Source: a virus. Taken from it: a DNA stretch of 38,823 bases. Positions 13,741 to 22,411 of the stretch are shown here, one piece after another. How positions within the stretch are numbered: the first letter of the stretch is position 1; each line of letters starts with the position of its first letter. The stretch spans positions 1-38,823 of IMG/VR virus record IMGVR_UViG_3300046516_001137; one strand, given 5' to 3'. A program made the translations under genes and the position numbers. The notes under the pieces are model-generated. The model was not told where the DNA came from. It made no database searches and was given only the letters and a program-made list of their open reading frames with translations.

Positions 13741-14043
13741 GTGGCCGAAACAGTCGCCAGTTGGATCAGAACCAACCTCGGCGTGGCGGTGGCGATCGTG
13801 GCGACGTTGGGCACCATCCTCGGCGGCGTCGTCGCCGGCACGCTCTGGGTCGGCTCGATCGCGCATCTGGAAAAGCGGGTCGATGTCATCCGCGGCGATG
13901 TGACCGTGATGCAGGCGACGATGTTGGAGAACCGCAAAGTCGTTGCTGACGTGCGCCGCTCGCTGGAGTCCAGCGACGCCACCACGCGCGAGTCGATGGC
14001 GCGTCTGGAAGAACGGATCAAGGCACAAGAGAAGGCGAAGTAA
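13741..14043 (+). CDS. Membrane-anchored coiled-coil protein
   Basis: A 100-residue protein starting with GTG 13741. One membrane segment (AVAIVATLGTILGGVVAGTLWVG, about 16-38) is followed by a charged coiled coil (HLEKRVDVIRGDVTVMQATMLENRKVV...ESMARLEERIKAQEKAK). The layout resembles XhlA-like haemolysins or inner-membrane spanins, which act in lysis. With the small membrane protein upstream it could form a lysis pair, but this rests on topology alone. Confidence 0.55.
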   Translation: MAETVASWIRTNLGVAVAIVATLGTILGGVVAGTLWVGSIAHLEKRVDVIRGDVTVMQATMLENRKVVADVRRSLESSDATTRESMARLEERIKAQEKAK

Positions 14044-14044
14044 C

Positions 14045-14506
14045 ATGGCCATGCACCCGACGCACAAAGATGACGACGACAAGGCGGCGCCGGCCAAACC
14101 GGCGACCAGGGCGGCCACGCCGCGCGACACCAGCGCCGACCAGACGCGCCTGCTGCTGCTGCTCGCCGGCGACTGGGTCAACAACGACCGCACCCACGCC
14201 CGCGAGATCGCCGGCCTCGTCGCCTCGCTCACCGCCGCCGCCGGGCCGCCGGTCAATGTCGATGTGCCGTTCGTTTCGCAGACCGGCGCGGTGCTGAACT
14301 GCACGATGGGTAACTGGCAGGGCGAGCCGACCGAGTATTCCTACGCATGGATGGCGGACGGCGTGGCCAATAGCGCCACCGGGGCGACCTACAACGTCAA
14401 ACCCGAGGACGCGGGCCACAGCCTCGCCTGCGTCGTCACTGCGACCAACGCCATGGGCTCGACCGTCGCGCCGATGTCCAACGCCGTGGCGATCCCGGTC
14501 GTCTGA
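14045..14506 (+). CDS. Virion protein with an Ig-like domain
   Basis: A 153-residue protein with ATG 14045 two bases after the previous stop. A disordered Lys/Asp/Ala-rich start is followed by a helix (TRLLLLLAGDWVNNDRTHAREIAGLVASL), then one bacterial Ig-like domain at about 75-153: GAVLNCTMGNWQGEPTEYSYAWMADGVA, YNVKPEDAGHSLACVVTATNAMGS. Such domains decorate phage heads or tails and can bind surface sugars. It precedes the large spike gene, so an accessory or attachment part of the virion is likely. Confidence 0.7.
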   Translation: MAMHPTHKDDDDKAAPAKPATRAATPRDTSADQTRLLLLLAGDWVNNDRTHAREIAGLVASLTAAAGPPVNVDVPFVSQTGAVLNCTMGNWQGEPTEYSYAWMADGVANSATGATYNVKPEDAGHSLACVVTATNAMGSTVAPMSNAVAIPVV

Positions 14507-14510
14507 CATC

Positions 14511-17500
14511 GTGGCCGCGTCTGACCCGACATTTGGCGTGGCGACACCGACCGGCGTGCTGGAGGGTGTCGCCGCGTTCGGTTGGGATGGCAGCCAGTGG
14601 CAGCCGTCCGGCCGCGCCGCCTACGGCGTGGGAACGCCGACCGGGGTGTTGCGCGGCGTCGCGCCGTTCTCGTGGTCCGGCTCGGCGTGGACTCCGGCCG
14701 GACAGGCGGGGCCTGGTGTGGCGACGCCGTCAGGCGTGTTGCAGGGCGTCGCGGTCTACACCTGGAATGGCTCAGCCTGGACGCCTGCTGGCGGTGGTCC
14801 ATCGTCCTCGACGCCGACCGGGGCGTTACGTGGCGTCGCCGCGTTCACCTGGGACGGCAGCGCGTGGCAACCCGCCGCGCAGGCCGGTCCTGACGTGGCG
14901 ACGCCGTTCGGCGTGCTCCAGGGCGTGGCGATGTTCAACTGGTCCGGGGCCGCCTGGGCGCCATCAGCGGGCATACCCGCCGGGGCGACGCTCAACCTCA
15001 ACTTCATGAACGCCGGCGCGCTCGATCCGCTGCTGACGTTTACCCGCGCGTCCACCGGCACGTATTTCGACAGCGGTGGGGTGATGCGGACGGCGGGGCT
15101 GAACCTCGCGTTGCAAAGCGCCGCGATGGACAATGCGACATGGCAGAAGGGGGGAAGTGGTGCTGTCGCGCCGGTGTTGACTGGTTCGCAACCCGGTGCA
15201 CCAGATGGAACAAGCACGGCGGCGCAAATCACTTATCCCGCCGTGTCTACCGCCAGCACCTACAGCATGGTGTATCAGGCCATCAGCATAGCCGCTTCTG
15301 TGCAATACACATTCAGCGTATTCCTTAAGGGCACTGTAGGTGGCGAGCAAATTTACGTAGCCATCACTGGCATTGGCGGCGCGGTTCGCAACCGCGTTAC
15401 GCTGACGACACAATGGCAACGCTTCAGTGTTACGACCGGCGTGATAGCGGCGGCGATAACCGGGACATTCATGATTGGAACTGATCTACGCGATGTAGGT
15501 CAGTCCGCGACATCAGCACAGACCGTGCTTGCATGGGGACCACAGGTTGAACTCGGTTCCGTAGCGACACAATACGCTCCGACCACCACCGCTGCGAACA
15601 GCAGTCCGCGATGGGACTACGATCCGGTGTCGTTGCAATTGCGTGGTTTGTTGCTTGAGGATCAGCGGACGAACGCCGCCATCAGTTCATCCGATTATAC
15701 TGGCGCCACCTACAACAAGTCAGGTGTCACGGTGGCACTCAACGGCCCTACGTCGCCTGATGGTGTCAGCCTGATGACGACAGTGACGGAAGGTGTCGCC
15801 GCTTCCAACCACTCATTCTATAGCGCCAACAACCTCAGTGTCACGGCGGCGACGTGGACCTATAGCGTGTTCGTGCGACCGGGCACGCAACGCTATATCT
15901 CGATGCGCGGCAATGCGGCTGATGCCGTTCCTAATCTGCCGTGGATCACGTTCGACACGCAGACGCGAACGATCAACGCCAACGCATCGGTCACGTCATC
16001 CGGGTTCCTCGCGTTACCGGGCGGCACGTTCCGTATCTGGATGACGGCGCCATCGACCGCTACGGCGACAGGCGCGATGGTCGTGGCTGGCAGCAACATA
16101 GCGACCGCGCCCGTGCAATCGTCGTCGCTTGGCAATTCATACACCGGCACGTCACAGACATGGTATGCCTGGGGATTACAGGCTGAGTTGGGCGACTTCG
16201 CGACATCGTTCATCCCCACAACCGGCGCCGCCGTCACGCGCTCCATCGACAGTTGCCTGATACCACCAGCCAATGTGTCGCCGTGGTTCGCGCCACCGGG
16301 TGGTAGTTGGTTCGCTGAGTTCGACTCAATAATGCCCGCGCTGTCGGGACGCACGCCGCGCGTATTATCCAACCCTGTCACGGCCGGTAGCGCGGGGCCA
16401 ATGTATATGGGCCAGACCGCGCGTCTTGGGCAATATGATACCGCCGGTTTCGTTGAGACCGTGAATAGTATTACCGTCAACACCATTACCAAAGGCGCCA
16501 CTAACTGGGCGGTCGGCGCATCAAAGAGTTGTCTCAATGGCGGTGCCATCGCAACGAACACCACGACAATGACAACTGGCTACGGCCTGCTGTCTACTAC
16601 AGGTATCGGCATTCTGTCTGCGACGGCAGCCGAGCGCCTGAGCGGCCACATCCGCCGCGTGCAATACTATCCGCGTGTGCTGGCCGACACCGAGATGCAG
16701 TCGCTCACCACGATCACGGACCCAAGTCTGTTCCTCAACTTCATGAACCCCAACACACTCGATCCACGCATCACGTTCACGCGCGCATCCACCGCGACCT
16801 ACACCGATGTGAACGGTGTAGTGCAGACCGCGAACAACGACACGCCGAGATGGGATTATGACCCGGTCACGCATGCGTTGCGTGGTTTGCTGTTGGAGGA
16901 AGCACGGACGAATATCGTGTTCCCGTGCATACCCGCGGCGGGAGCATGGGGCCAGACCGGGCTATCTATTGTCTCAGGCGCGGGGATAGCACCAGATGGC
17001 AACAACACATTCGCCAAGTTGTCTGAGACCGCTGTGACAAGTGGACACTATTCAATCGTCATGGGGACATTGCTAACAATCACATCCGGCCAGCCCTATA
17101 CGTTCTCGATCCACGCCAAGGCTGGCGAGAACAGATATTTGCAACTGATCTTCGATAACAATGCCGCCGTTGGGACGAACGCGACGTTCGATCTGCAAGC
17201 GGGAACAGTCACGGGCAGCCCTGTTAATGGTGGTGGTGCAACAGGATCGGCCGCGACCATGATCGCGCTTGGCAATGGCGTGTATCGCTGCATGCTAACA
17301 TCGAACCTTGGCGCGAACACGACCGGACGGTTCGCTGTGCAAAACAGTATCAACCCCACTCCCGCTGGATCATACGGTGGAAATTCCTACCCTGGCGTTG
17401 CTGGTAATGGAGTGTTCGTGTGGGGCGCACAGCTTGAACTCGGCGCGTTCCCGACATCGTTTATTTTAACGACCGGATCAACGGTGACACGCGCGGCTGA

Positions 17501-17981
17501 TGTCTGTCAGATCACATCAGGCAACATGGGCTGGTATAGCGCGGCCGCGTCATCCTTGTTCGGTGAGTTCTACATCCCCGGCGCACTGCCAAGCCCAACA
17601 CCGAATGTGCGCGAACTGTGCGGATTGTCAGACGGCACCACCGCGAACCGACTTGTGTTGCGTGCGCTTGGCGCGCTGTCGAGCAATGGCGTCTTCTATT
17701 CCAGTGTCACTGGCACCAACAATGTGTCGGCGGCATTGCCCGCGCTCACAGCCGACGCCATATCGAAACAAGCCGCCGCATGGAATGGCACGACAGGGCA
17801 TGGCACGGCAAACGGTGGTGCGATTGTAAGCGTGAACTCCGCGCTACCCGGCGGTATCAATCTGTTCATGATCGGCAACAACTCGCCAGGGGCCAATGCC
17901 ACGATCTCCGGCTATGTTCGCGCGGTGCGTTACTGGCCCCGTGTCCTGTCCGACGCCGAGATGCAACAGGTGACGACGTAA
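14511..17981 (+). CDS. Large spike/fibre protein with repeats
   Basis: A 1156-residue structural protein with GTG start at 14511. Residues 9-152 are five tandem 30-residue repeats. Then two long related halves follow; each opens with LNFMNxxxLDPxxTFTRAST and carries a PRWDYDPV...LRGLLLEexRTN block (near residues 165-390 and 742-800). Each half continues with carbohydrate-binding-like beta domains ending in a WAWGxQxELGxFxTSxIxTT-type motif. The patterns match phage head spike fibre domains. It likely binds host surface sugars. Its place between terminase and portal suggests a head-associated or late spike. It ends with a TAATG overlap. Confidence 0.75.
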   Translation: MAASDPTFGVATPTGVLEGVAAFGWDGSQWQPSGRAAYGVGTPTGVLRGVAPFSWSGSAWTPAGQAGPGVATPSGVLQGVAVYTWNGSAWTPAGGGPSSSTPTGALRGVAAFTWDGSAWQPAAQAGPDVATPFGVLQGVAMFNWSGAAWAPSAGIPAGATLNLNFMNAGALDPLLTFTRASTGTYFDSGGVMRTAGLNLALQSAAMDNATWQKGGSGAVAPVLTGSQPGAPDGTSTAAQITYPAVSTASTYSMVYQAISIAASVQYTFSVFLKGTVGGEQIYVAITGIGGAVRNRVTLTTQWQRFSVTTGVIAAAITGTFMIGTDLRDVGQSATSAQTVLAWGPQVELGSVATQYAPTTTAANSSPRWDYDPVSLQLRGLLLEDQRTNAAISSSDYTGATYNKSGVTVALNGPTSPDGVSLMTTVTEGVAASNHSFYSANNLSVTAATWTYSVFVRPGTQRYISMRGNAADAVPNLPWITFDTQTRTINANASVTSSGFLALPGGTFRIWMTAPSTATATGAMVVAGSNIATAPVQSSSLGNSYTGTSQTWYAWGLQAELGDFATSFIPTTGAAVTRSIDSCLIPPANVSPWFAPPGGSWFAEFDSIMPALSGRTPRVLSNPVTAGSAGPMYMGQTARLGQYDTAGFVETVNSITVNTITKGATNWAVGASKSCLNGGAIATNTTTMTTGYGLLSTTGIGILSATAAERLSGHIRRVQYYPRVLADTEMQSLTTITDPSLFLNFMNPNTLDPRITFTRASTATYTDVNGVVQTANNDTPRWDYDPVTHALRGLLLEEARTNIVFPCIPAAGAWGQTGLSIVSGAGIAPDGNNTFAKLSETAVTSGHYSIVMGTLLTITSGQPYTFSIHAKAGENRYLQLIFDNNAAVGTNATFDLQAGTVTGSPVNGGGATGSAATMIALGNGVYRCMLTSNLGANTTGRFAVQNSINPTPAGSYGGNSYPGVAGNGVFVWGAQLELGAFPTSFILTTGSTVTRAADVCQITSGNMGWYSAAASSLFGEFYIPGALPSPTPNVRELCGLSDGTTANRLVLRALGALSSNGVFYSSVTGTNNVSAALPALTADAISKQAAAWNGTTGHGTANGGAIVSVNSALPGGINLFMIGNNSPGANATISGYVRAVRYWPRVLSDAEMQQVTT
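14535..14966 (+). repeat. Five tandem 30-residue repeats in the spike
   Basis: Within the spike gene the unit TPxGVLxGVAxFxWxGSxW recurs five times at spacings of 30, 30, 29-30 and 30 residues, so about 90 bases each. The aromatic W...W pair and GVL/GVA glycine steps are constant and the linkers vary. The repeats look like a beta-solenoid or small-sheet stalk. The DNA copies have diverged, so recent slippage is not indicated. Confidence 0.8.
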
Positions 17982-18055
17982 TGGCGGGATCAGCCACCGG
18001 CAACCTTGAAACCGCCGTGTTGGGCGTGTGGGCCGGCGACGTGGTGCCCGTCTGA
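17981..18055 (+). CDS. 24-residue micro-ORF between spike and next gene
   Basis: ATG 17981 overlaps the spike stop as TAATG and its TGA overlaps the next ATG as TGATG, so the frame fits exactly. The peptide NLETAVLGVWAGDVVPV loosely echoes the spike's GVLxGVAxFxW repeat. It may be a real tiny protein, a coupling device, or a remnant of a repeat unit. Confidence 0.35.
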   Translation: MAGSATGNLETAVLGVWAGDVVPV

Positions 18056-18276
18056 TGACCGGCTACCCTTGGCACCCAGGCGACCCGCTGCTGGCTAACG
18101 ACCTCAACGCGGCCATCGCGTCGGCTTCGTCCAGTGTCGCCGCCGGCGGCCCATTCCTGCCATTGCGCGGCGCTGTCCTGGTCAACTCGGCGAACGACGC
18201 GGCGGCGGCCGCGGCTGGCGTGCCGGTGGGTGGGTTGTATCGCAACGGCAGCATTGTCATGCAGCGCATCGCCTGA
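18055..18276 (+). CDS. Small virion protein sharing a fibre N-terminal motif
   Basis: A 73-residue protein coupled on both sides by TGATG overlaps. Residues 3-20 (GYPWHPGDPLLANDLNAA) match residues 27-44 of the S74 fibre encoded at 26306 (GYPWIDGDMLFAADLNAA). The rest, NDAAAAAAGVPVGGLYRNGSIVMQRIA, is like the tips of small phage fibre proteins. A common attachment point in the virion for both proteins is a fair inference. Confidence 0.6.
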   Translation: MTGYPWHPGDPLLANDLNAAIASASSSVAAGGPFLPLRGAVLVNSANDAAAAAAGVPVGGLYRNGSIVMQRIA

Positions 18277-20459
18277 TGCCTCGCGCCACAAAAGGCGACG
18301 CCGAGATCATCCGCGAGGGCAAGGAGCGATTCACGCGCTGCGAGGCGTGGGAGCGGCAATGGAGAGAACGAGCACTGTTCGACACGAAATTCGCTAATGG
18401 AGACCACGCCAATATGTGGCAATGGGACACCAACGTCCGCACCGAGCGCGGTTCCCGTCCCTCGCTGACCTACAACCAGGTCCGCCAGCATAATCTGCAA
18501 GTCATCAACGATGCGCGGCAGAACAAGGCGCAGATTAAAATCTCGCCGGTAGGTGGCCGTGCGACTTACGAAGCGGCGCAAGTGTTCAGCGGTATCATCC
18601 GCCGCATCGAATACACCAGCAAAGCCGTGGACGCTTACAGCACGGCCACGTATCACCAGGTCGAGAGCGGCATGGGCTACGTCCGCGTCGAGACGGATTA
18701 CGTGGATGACCAGTCGTTCGATCTGGACCTGTTCATTCGCCGCGTGCCCGATCCGCGCTGCGTCTACATGGACCCGGACTGTAAGTCCTACGACAAGTCG
18801 GACGCCGCCTTCGCGTTCGTTTTCGAGGACGTGCCGAGAGATCGTTACGAGGAAGAATACGGCAAGGAGGACAACACCGCACCGGCCACGTTCGACAAGA
18901 CAGATGGCTGGAACGACAAGGATCACGTTCGGATCGCGGAATACTGGCGCCGGGGCGAGGCCAACCGCACGATCCACATGCTGGACAACGGTGCCGTCGT
19001 TGACGATGACGAGATACCCGAGGAACTGCGCGACGAGATCAAGAAACGCATCGTGAAATCGCGCGATGTGTCGGAGCCGGAAATCGAGTGGTTCAAGATC
19101 GCTGGCGACAAGATCGTTGATCGCAGGGACTGGCCGGGAAAATACATCCCCATCGTGCCATTTGTCGGCGAGGAAACGGTCATCGAGGGCGTGATGGACC
19201 GTAAAGGGCACACGCGGTCGCAGATCGACGCCCAGCGCATCTACAATTATTGGGCGTCGGCGGCCGTGGAACAGGTCGCGCTGCAGACCAAGACCCCGTA
19301 TATCGCCCGCGCCGACGCGATCGAGGGGCGGACGGAGCAGTGGGCCACCGCCAACGTCAAGAACTACAGCGTCCTGGTCTACAACGGCGTGGACGAGGCG
19401 GGGAAGCCGATCCCGCCGCCCGCGCGCGTCGAGCCGCCGACCATGGCGCAGGCTTATATCCAGGGCATGACGATCGCGCGGCAGGATCTGATGTCGGTGA
19501 CCGGCCAGTATCAGGCCGAACTCGGGATGCCGAGCAACGAACGGTCGGGCGTGGCCATCCAGCAGCGCCAGCGGCAGGGCGATACGGCGACGTATCATTA
19601 CATCGATAATCAGGCCAAGGCGATCCGGCAGGTTGGCCGTATTCTGATCGACCTCATTCCGAAAATCTACGACGTGCGGCGCGTGGTGATGACGCTCGCC
19701 GAGGACGGGTCGGAGGCGAAGGTCGTCGTGGCGCCGGACGCGCCGGAAGCGCACCAGAACATGGGCCAGGGGCCGGGCGGACAGCCGGCGGCGCTGTCGA
19801 ACGGACAGGCCCAGCAGCAGGCGGAAGACCCGGAGCAGCCCGACCCGACCGTGATATTTAACCCGAATGTCGGGACTTATGACGTTGAGGCGGATGTCGG
19901 GCCGTCCTATGGCACGCAGCGGCAGGAGGCGGCGAACGCTTTCTCGCAGATCATGCAGCAGAATCCAGCGGCGTTTCAGGTCGTCGGCGACTTCTGGGCC
20001 ACCAACAGCGATTTCCCCGGCGCCGATGAGTTAGCCGACCGGCTGAAGCGTGGCTTGCCGCCGCAATACAAGGCCGGTCCCGACCCGCAGGTGCAGGCGG
20101 TCACCCAGCAAGCCCAACAAATGCAACAGCAGGCCCAAGGGTTGTTGCAGAAGGCGGACGCGGAGATCGCGATGCTTAAGGCGCAGCTTGTCCACGCGCA
20201 GGAGTCGGCGAAGGACAAGAGCCAGGAAATCGCCATCAAGGATTATGAAGCCGAGACGAACCGGCTCAAGGCGGTCGGCGGCATCGATCCGTTGAGCCTC
20301 CAGGTCGTGGTGCGGCAGATGGTTCAGGACATGCTTCAGACCGAGTTGCACCCCGTCTTGCAGCAGCACGCGGCGAACGAGAGCGAGTTGCAGCAGACGC
20401 TGGCGCCGCCGGTGCCGGTGAACGGGACGGCGAACGGAGCGGCCTCCGGTGGCCCGTAA
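18276..20459 (+). CDS. P22-type portal protein
   Basis: A 727-residue portal protein of the P22 family. It forms the twelve-part ring through which DNA enters and leaves the head. Family segments include SLTYNQVRQHNLQVINDARQNKAQIKISPVG, VFSGIIRRIEYTSKAVDAYSTATYHQVESGMGYVRVETDY, and DLMSVTGQYQAELGMPSNERSGVAIQQRQRQGDTATYHYIDN. The C-terminal third is Gln-rich coiled coil (QAQQMQQQAQGLLQKADAEIAMLKAQLVHAQESAKDKSQ), fitting the barrel of P22 portal. ATG 18276 overlaps the previous stop as TGATG. Confidence 0.92.
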   Translation: MPRATKGDAEIIREGKERFTRCEAWERQWRERALFDTKFANGDHANMWQWDTNVRTERGSRPSLTYNQVRQHNLQVINDARQNKAQIKISPVGGRATYEAAQVFSGIIRRIEYTSKAVDAYSTATYHQVESGMGYVRVETDYVDDQSFDLDLFIRRVPDPRCVYMDPDCKSYDKSDAAFAFVFEDVPRDRYEEEYGKEDNTAPATFDKTDGWNDKDHVRIAEYWRRGEANRTIHMLDNGAVVDDDEIPEELRDEIKKRIVKSRDVSEPEIEWFKIAGDKIVDRRDWPGKYIPIVPFVGEETVIEGVMDRKGHTRSQIDAQRIYNYWASAAVEQVALQTKTPYIARADAIEGRTEQWATANVKNYSVLVYNGVDEAGKPIPPPARVEPPTMAQAYIQGMTIARQDLMSVTGQYQAELGMPSNERSGVAIQQRQRQGDTATYHYIDNQAKAIRQVGRILIDLIPKIYDVRRVVMTLAEDGSEAKVVVAPDAPEAHQNMGQGPGGQPAALSNGQAQQQAEDPEQPDPTVIFNPNVGTYDVEADVGPSYGTQRQEAANAFSQIMQQNPAAFQVVGDFWATNSDFPGADELADRLKRGLPPQYKAGPDPQVQAVTQQAQQMQQQAQGLLQKADAEIAMLKAQLVHAQESAKDKSQEIAIKDYEAETNRLKAVGGIDPLSLQVVVRQMVQDMLQTELHPVLQQHAANESELQQTLAPPVPVNGTANGAASGGP

Positions 20460-21216
20460 CGCCCTCTCTTACGGTGACACGGACAGCGACAACCCGCTGG
20501 CCCGCGCCGCCGCCTACGCCGCTCCCTGGACCACGGACGGGGCGGATACGAGCGTCGGGGCGCCGTCCATCGGCGCCGGGGTGGACGCGGTCGGCCAGTG
20601 GATGGCGGCGCGATTGGCCAAGACGCAGGGTAGTCGGCCCACGGCGCCGATATGGAACCCCGACAACCCGACCGGCACCGAGACGCTCCAGTCGATGGGA
20701 ATGCCACAGCCGACCAACTACGCCGGCCCGGCCGGGCAGTATGTGAACCCGACGACGGGGCAACTGACCGAGCAGGGTCAGGCGCGGATGGACAATCCGC
20801 TGCTCGGCTTCGACACGGGCGGCGTCGGTGCTATCAAAGCAACCATGCCAAAGGGAGCCGTATTCGACTGGTCACCGGGTGGCGGAAGTAAGGTCGCTCA
20901 GATCGGCAATACCGAAATCACGTATGGCATCGACCGGACTGGCGATCGAGGCGAAGTCATCCTCGTAAAAACGCCGTCGGAATATCGTGGGCAAGGTTCA
21001 GCGCGTGTCGCCATGCAGCAGTTGCTGGATCACGCCGATGCTCAAGGAACAACAATGTTCCTGAATGCCGACCCAATGGGCAAAGGCGTCTCTAAGGGCG
21101 GTCTCGATCGGTTTTACCGTTCATTGGGTTTCGTCAAGAACATGGGTAAGCAGAAAGACTTCCGCTCTACCGCTGAATATGTCCGACAGCCGCCTGAGAT
21201 GGGATCAGACGAGTGA
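20449..21216 (+). CDS. Protein with C-terminal GNAT acetyltransferase domain
   Basis: A 255-residue protein with GTG start overlapping the portal end. The first about 120 residues are low-complexity and virion-like (NPDNPTGTETLQSMGMPQPTNYAGPAG). Residues about 130-245 form a GNAT-type fold: EVILVKTPSEYRGQGSARVAMQQLLDHADAQG holds the acetyl-CoA motif RGQGSA (180-185), and GLDRFYRSLGFVKN is the usual final motif. Third positions in the GNAT half contain more A/T than those of the portal, suggesting a separate origin. It could be packaged and act on a host or virion target. Confidence 0.7.
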   Translation: MARNALSYGDTDSDNPLARAAAYAAPWTTDGADTSVGAPSIGAGVDAVGQWMAARLAKTQGSRPTAPIWNPDNPTGTETLQSMGMPQPTNYAGPAGQYVNPTTGQLTEQGQARMDNPLLGFDTGGVGAIKATMPKGAVFDWSPGGGSKVAQIGNTEITYGIDRTGDRGEVILVKTPSEYRGQGSARVAMQQLLDHADAQGTTMFLNADPMGKGVSKGGLDRFYRSLGFVKNMGKQKDFRSTAEYVRQPPEMGSDE

Positions 21217-21449
21217 GCGAGGACGCCGTCGCCTCCATCCAGGCCGCCGAGATCCAGCGCCTGCGCGCCGAGAACGACGATCTGGCCGCGCTGCTCCGCA
21301 CGCAGGGCTGCGAGATGCTGGACATGAGAGACCGCGTCCGTGCGCTCGAAGCCGAACTCGCCGTGCTGCGTGGCACCATGGCCCGACCTGAACCGCCCGA
21401 CGACGGCCCGGTCACGCTGGTCGAAGGCCCACCGAACGCACCGAGATAA
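21213..21449 (+). CDS. Small coiled-coil protein
   Basis: A 78-residue protein; GTG 21213 overlaps the previous stop as GTGA. Heptad-like helices (AAEIQRLRAENDDLAALLRTQGCEMLDMRDRVRALEAELAVLRG) predict a coiled coil, followed by a Pro-rich tail. It sits between portal and scaffold genes and may help head assembly; no family is recognised. Confidence 0.55.
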   Translation: MSEDAVASIQAAEIQRLRAENDDLAALLRTQGCEMLDMRDRVRALEAELAVLRGTMARPEPPDDGPVTLVEGPPNAPR

Positions 21450-21460
21450 CCGAGTAACCC

Positions 21461-22225
21461 ATGAGCGAAACAACAGACCAACCGCCCGTCGTTTCCGACC
21501 CCGGCGGCCTCCCGCAACCCGCCGTTCCCGATCCCCCGGCACCGGCCGATACCGGCAACGCGCCGGAGGGCGACGCGCCGGAGCACAAGGAACAGTCCGA
21601 CCCGGAGGGCCGCCGCGTCGCCCAGGTCCGCGCCCGGCTGGCGGCGGCGGAGCGTCGCGAGGCCGAGCAGCGGGCCGAACTGGAGTTCTACCGGCGGCAG
21701 ACGGCAGCGATCGATCCGGCGAACGAAACCCCGGAGCAGCGCGAGGCGCGCAGGGACGCGGAGGCCGAGGCGAGGGCCGAGACGCGATTGATGACAAGGC
21801 GTTTCCACGAGGACGGCGCGGCGCACTATGGCGACTGGAAACAGCGCTGCGATGACCTCGTGGCGATGGGCGCCGATCCAGGCTTCGCCTCGCTGCTGGT
21901 CGAAATGCCCGGCGGCGAGGGGGTGCGGGTCGCCGCGGCGCTCGCCGCCGACCCCGACGCGGTGCAGCGCATCGCCAATCTCCGCAACGAGCGAGCACGC
22001 GCGGTGGCGCTGGGCAAGTACGCCGCCACGATCGAGGACGCGCCACAGACCGCCTCCAGGCCCGCCGTGAACGGCAACGGGGCGGCGCCCGTCGTCACCC
22101 GCGCGCCGGCGCCGATCCGCCCGGTGACGGGACGCGTGTCGCCCGTGTTCAACGAATACTCCGCGACGGCGGCGGAACTCGCGGATCACTACATGCGCCA
22201 GAACCTGGAGCGGCAGCGCCGCTAG
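21461..22225 (+). CDS. Scaffolding protein, probable
   Basis: A 254-residue protein placed where P22-like phages carry scaffold, between portal and coat. The first about 45 residues are disordered and Pro/Asp-rich. A long charged helix follows (RRVAQVRARLAAAERREAEQRAELEFYRRQTAAIDP), then YGDWKQRCDDLVAMGADPGFASLLVEMP. The end has FNEYSATAAELADHYMRQNLERQRR, a short basic helix such as scaffolds use to bind coat. It would guide coat assembly and leave before DNA fills the head. Confidence 0.75.
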   Translation: MSETTDQPPVVSDPGGLPQPAVPDPPAPADTGNAPEGDAPEHKEQSDPEGRRVAQVRARLAAAERREAEQRAELEFYRRQTAAIDPANETPEQREARRDAEAEARAETRLMTRRFHEDGAAHYGDWKQRCDDLVAMGADPGFASLLVEMPGGEGVRVAAALAADPDAVQRIANLRNERARAVALGKYAATIEDAPQTASRPAVNGNGAAPVVTRAPAPIRPVTGRVSPVFNEYSATAAELADHYMRQNLERQRR

Positions 22226-22235
22226 ACGTGCCTAC

Positions 22236-22309
22236 GGGCAGCGGGCCGTAACACCGCGCGACGTGCCGAACTGAACGGGTAGCGGGCCGTAAAACACCGC
22301 GTGGCGTGC
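22236..22309 (+). repeat. Imperfect direct repeat upstream of the coat gene
   Basis: 22236-22266 and 22277-22309 are two copies of a block built on AGCGGGCCGTAA followed by CACCGCG and CGTGC; they differ by a two-base insertion and three changes. A further GACGTGCC lies before the first copy. The block fills the first half of the gap between scaffold and coat. It may be a binding site or structured leader for coat expression. Confidence 0.6.
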
Positions 22310-22377
22310 GTATCCCGGCTGATCGCGTGGCTTCTCTGTTGCGACAGCGGACTGGACCGGCGTCAGTAATCGCTGGC

Positions 22378-22399
22378 GCTTTACTTCAATCCGTAAAGC
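22378..22399 (+). promoter_or_regulatory. Hairpin just before the coat ribosome site
   Basis: GCTTTAC (22378-22384) and GTAAAGC (22393-22399) form a perfect seven-pair stem with an eight-base loop. AGAGG, the likely ribosome site of the coat gene, starts three bases later. The hairpin may keep the site open, stabilise the 5' end of a processed message, or be bound by a regulator. Confidence 0.4.
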
Positions 22400-22411
22400 A
22401 CAGAGGCAACC

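Noticed and set aside
14045-14100. KDDDDK near the start of the Ig-like protein, like an engineered tag
   Set aside because: It lies in a natural charged, disordered stretch and lacks the full tag sequence or any vector context.
18063-19754. A 563-codon minus-strand frame
   Set aside because: It lies opposite the portal gene, which has clear family sequence; long antisense frames are expected in GC-rich coding DNA.
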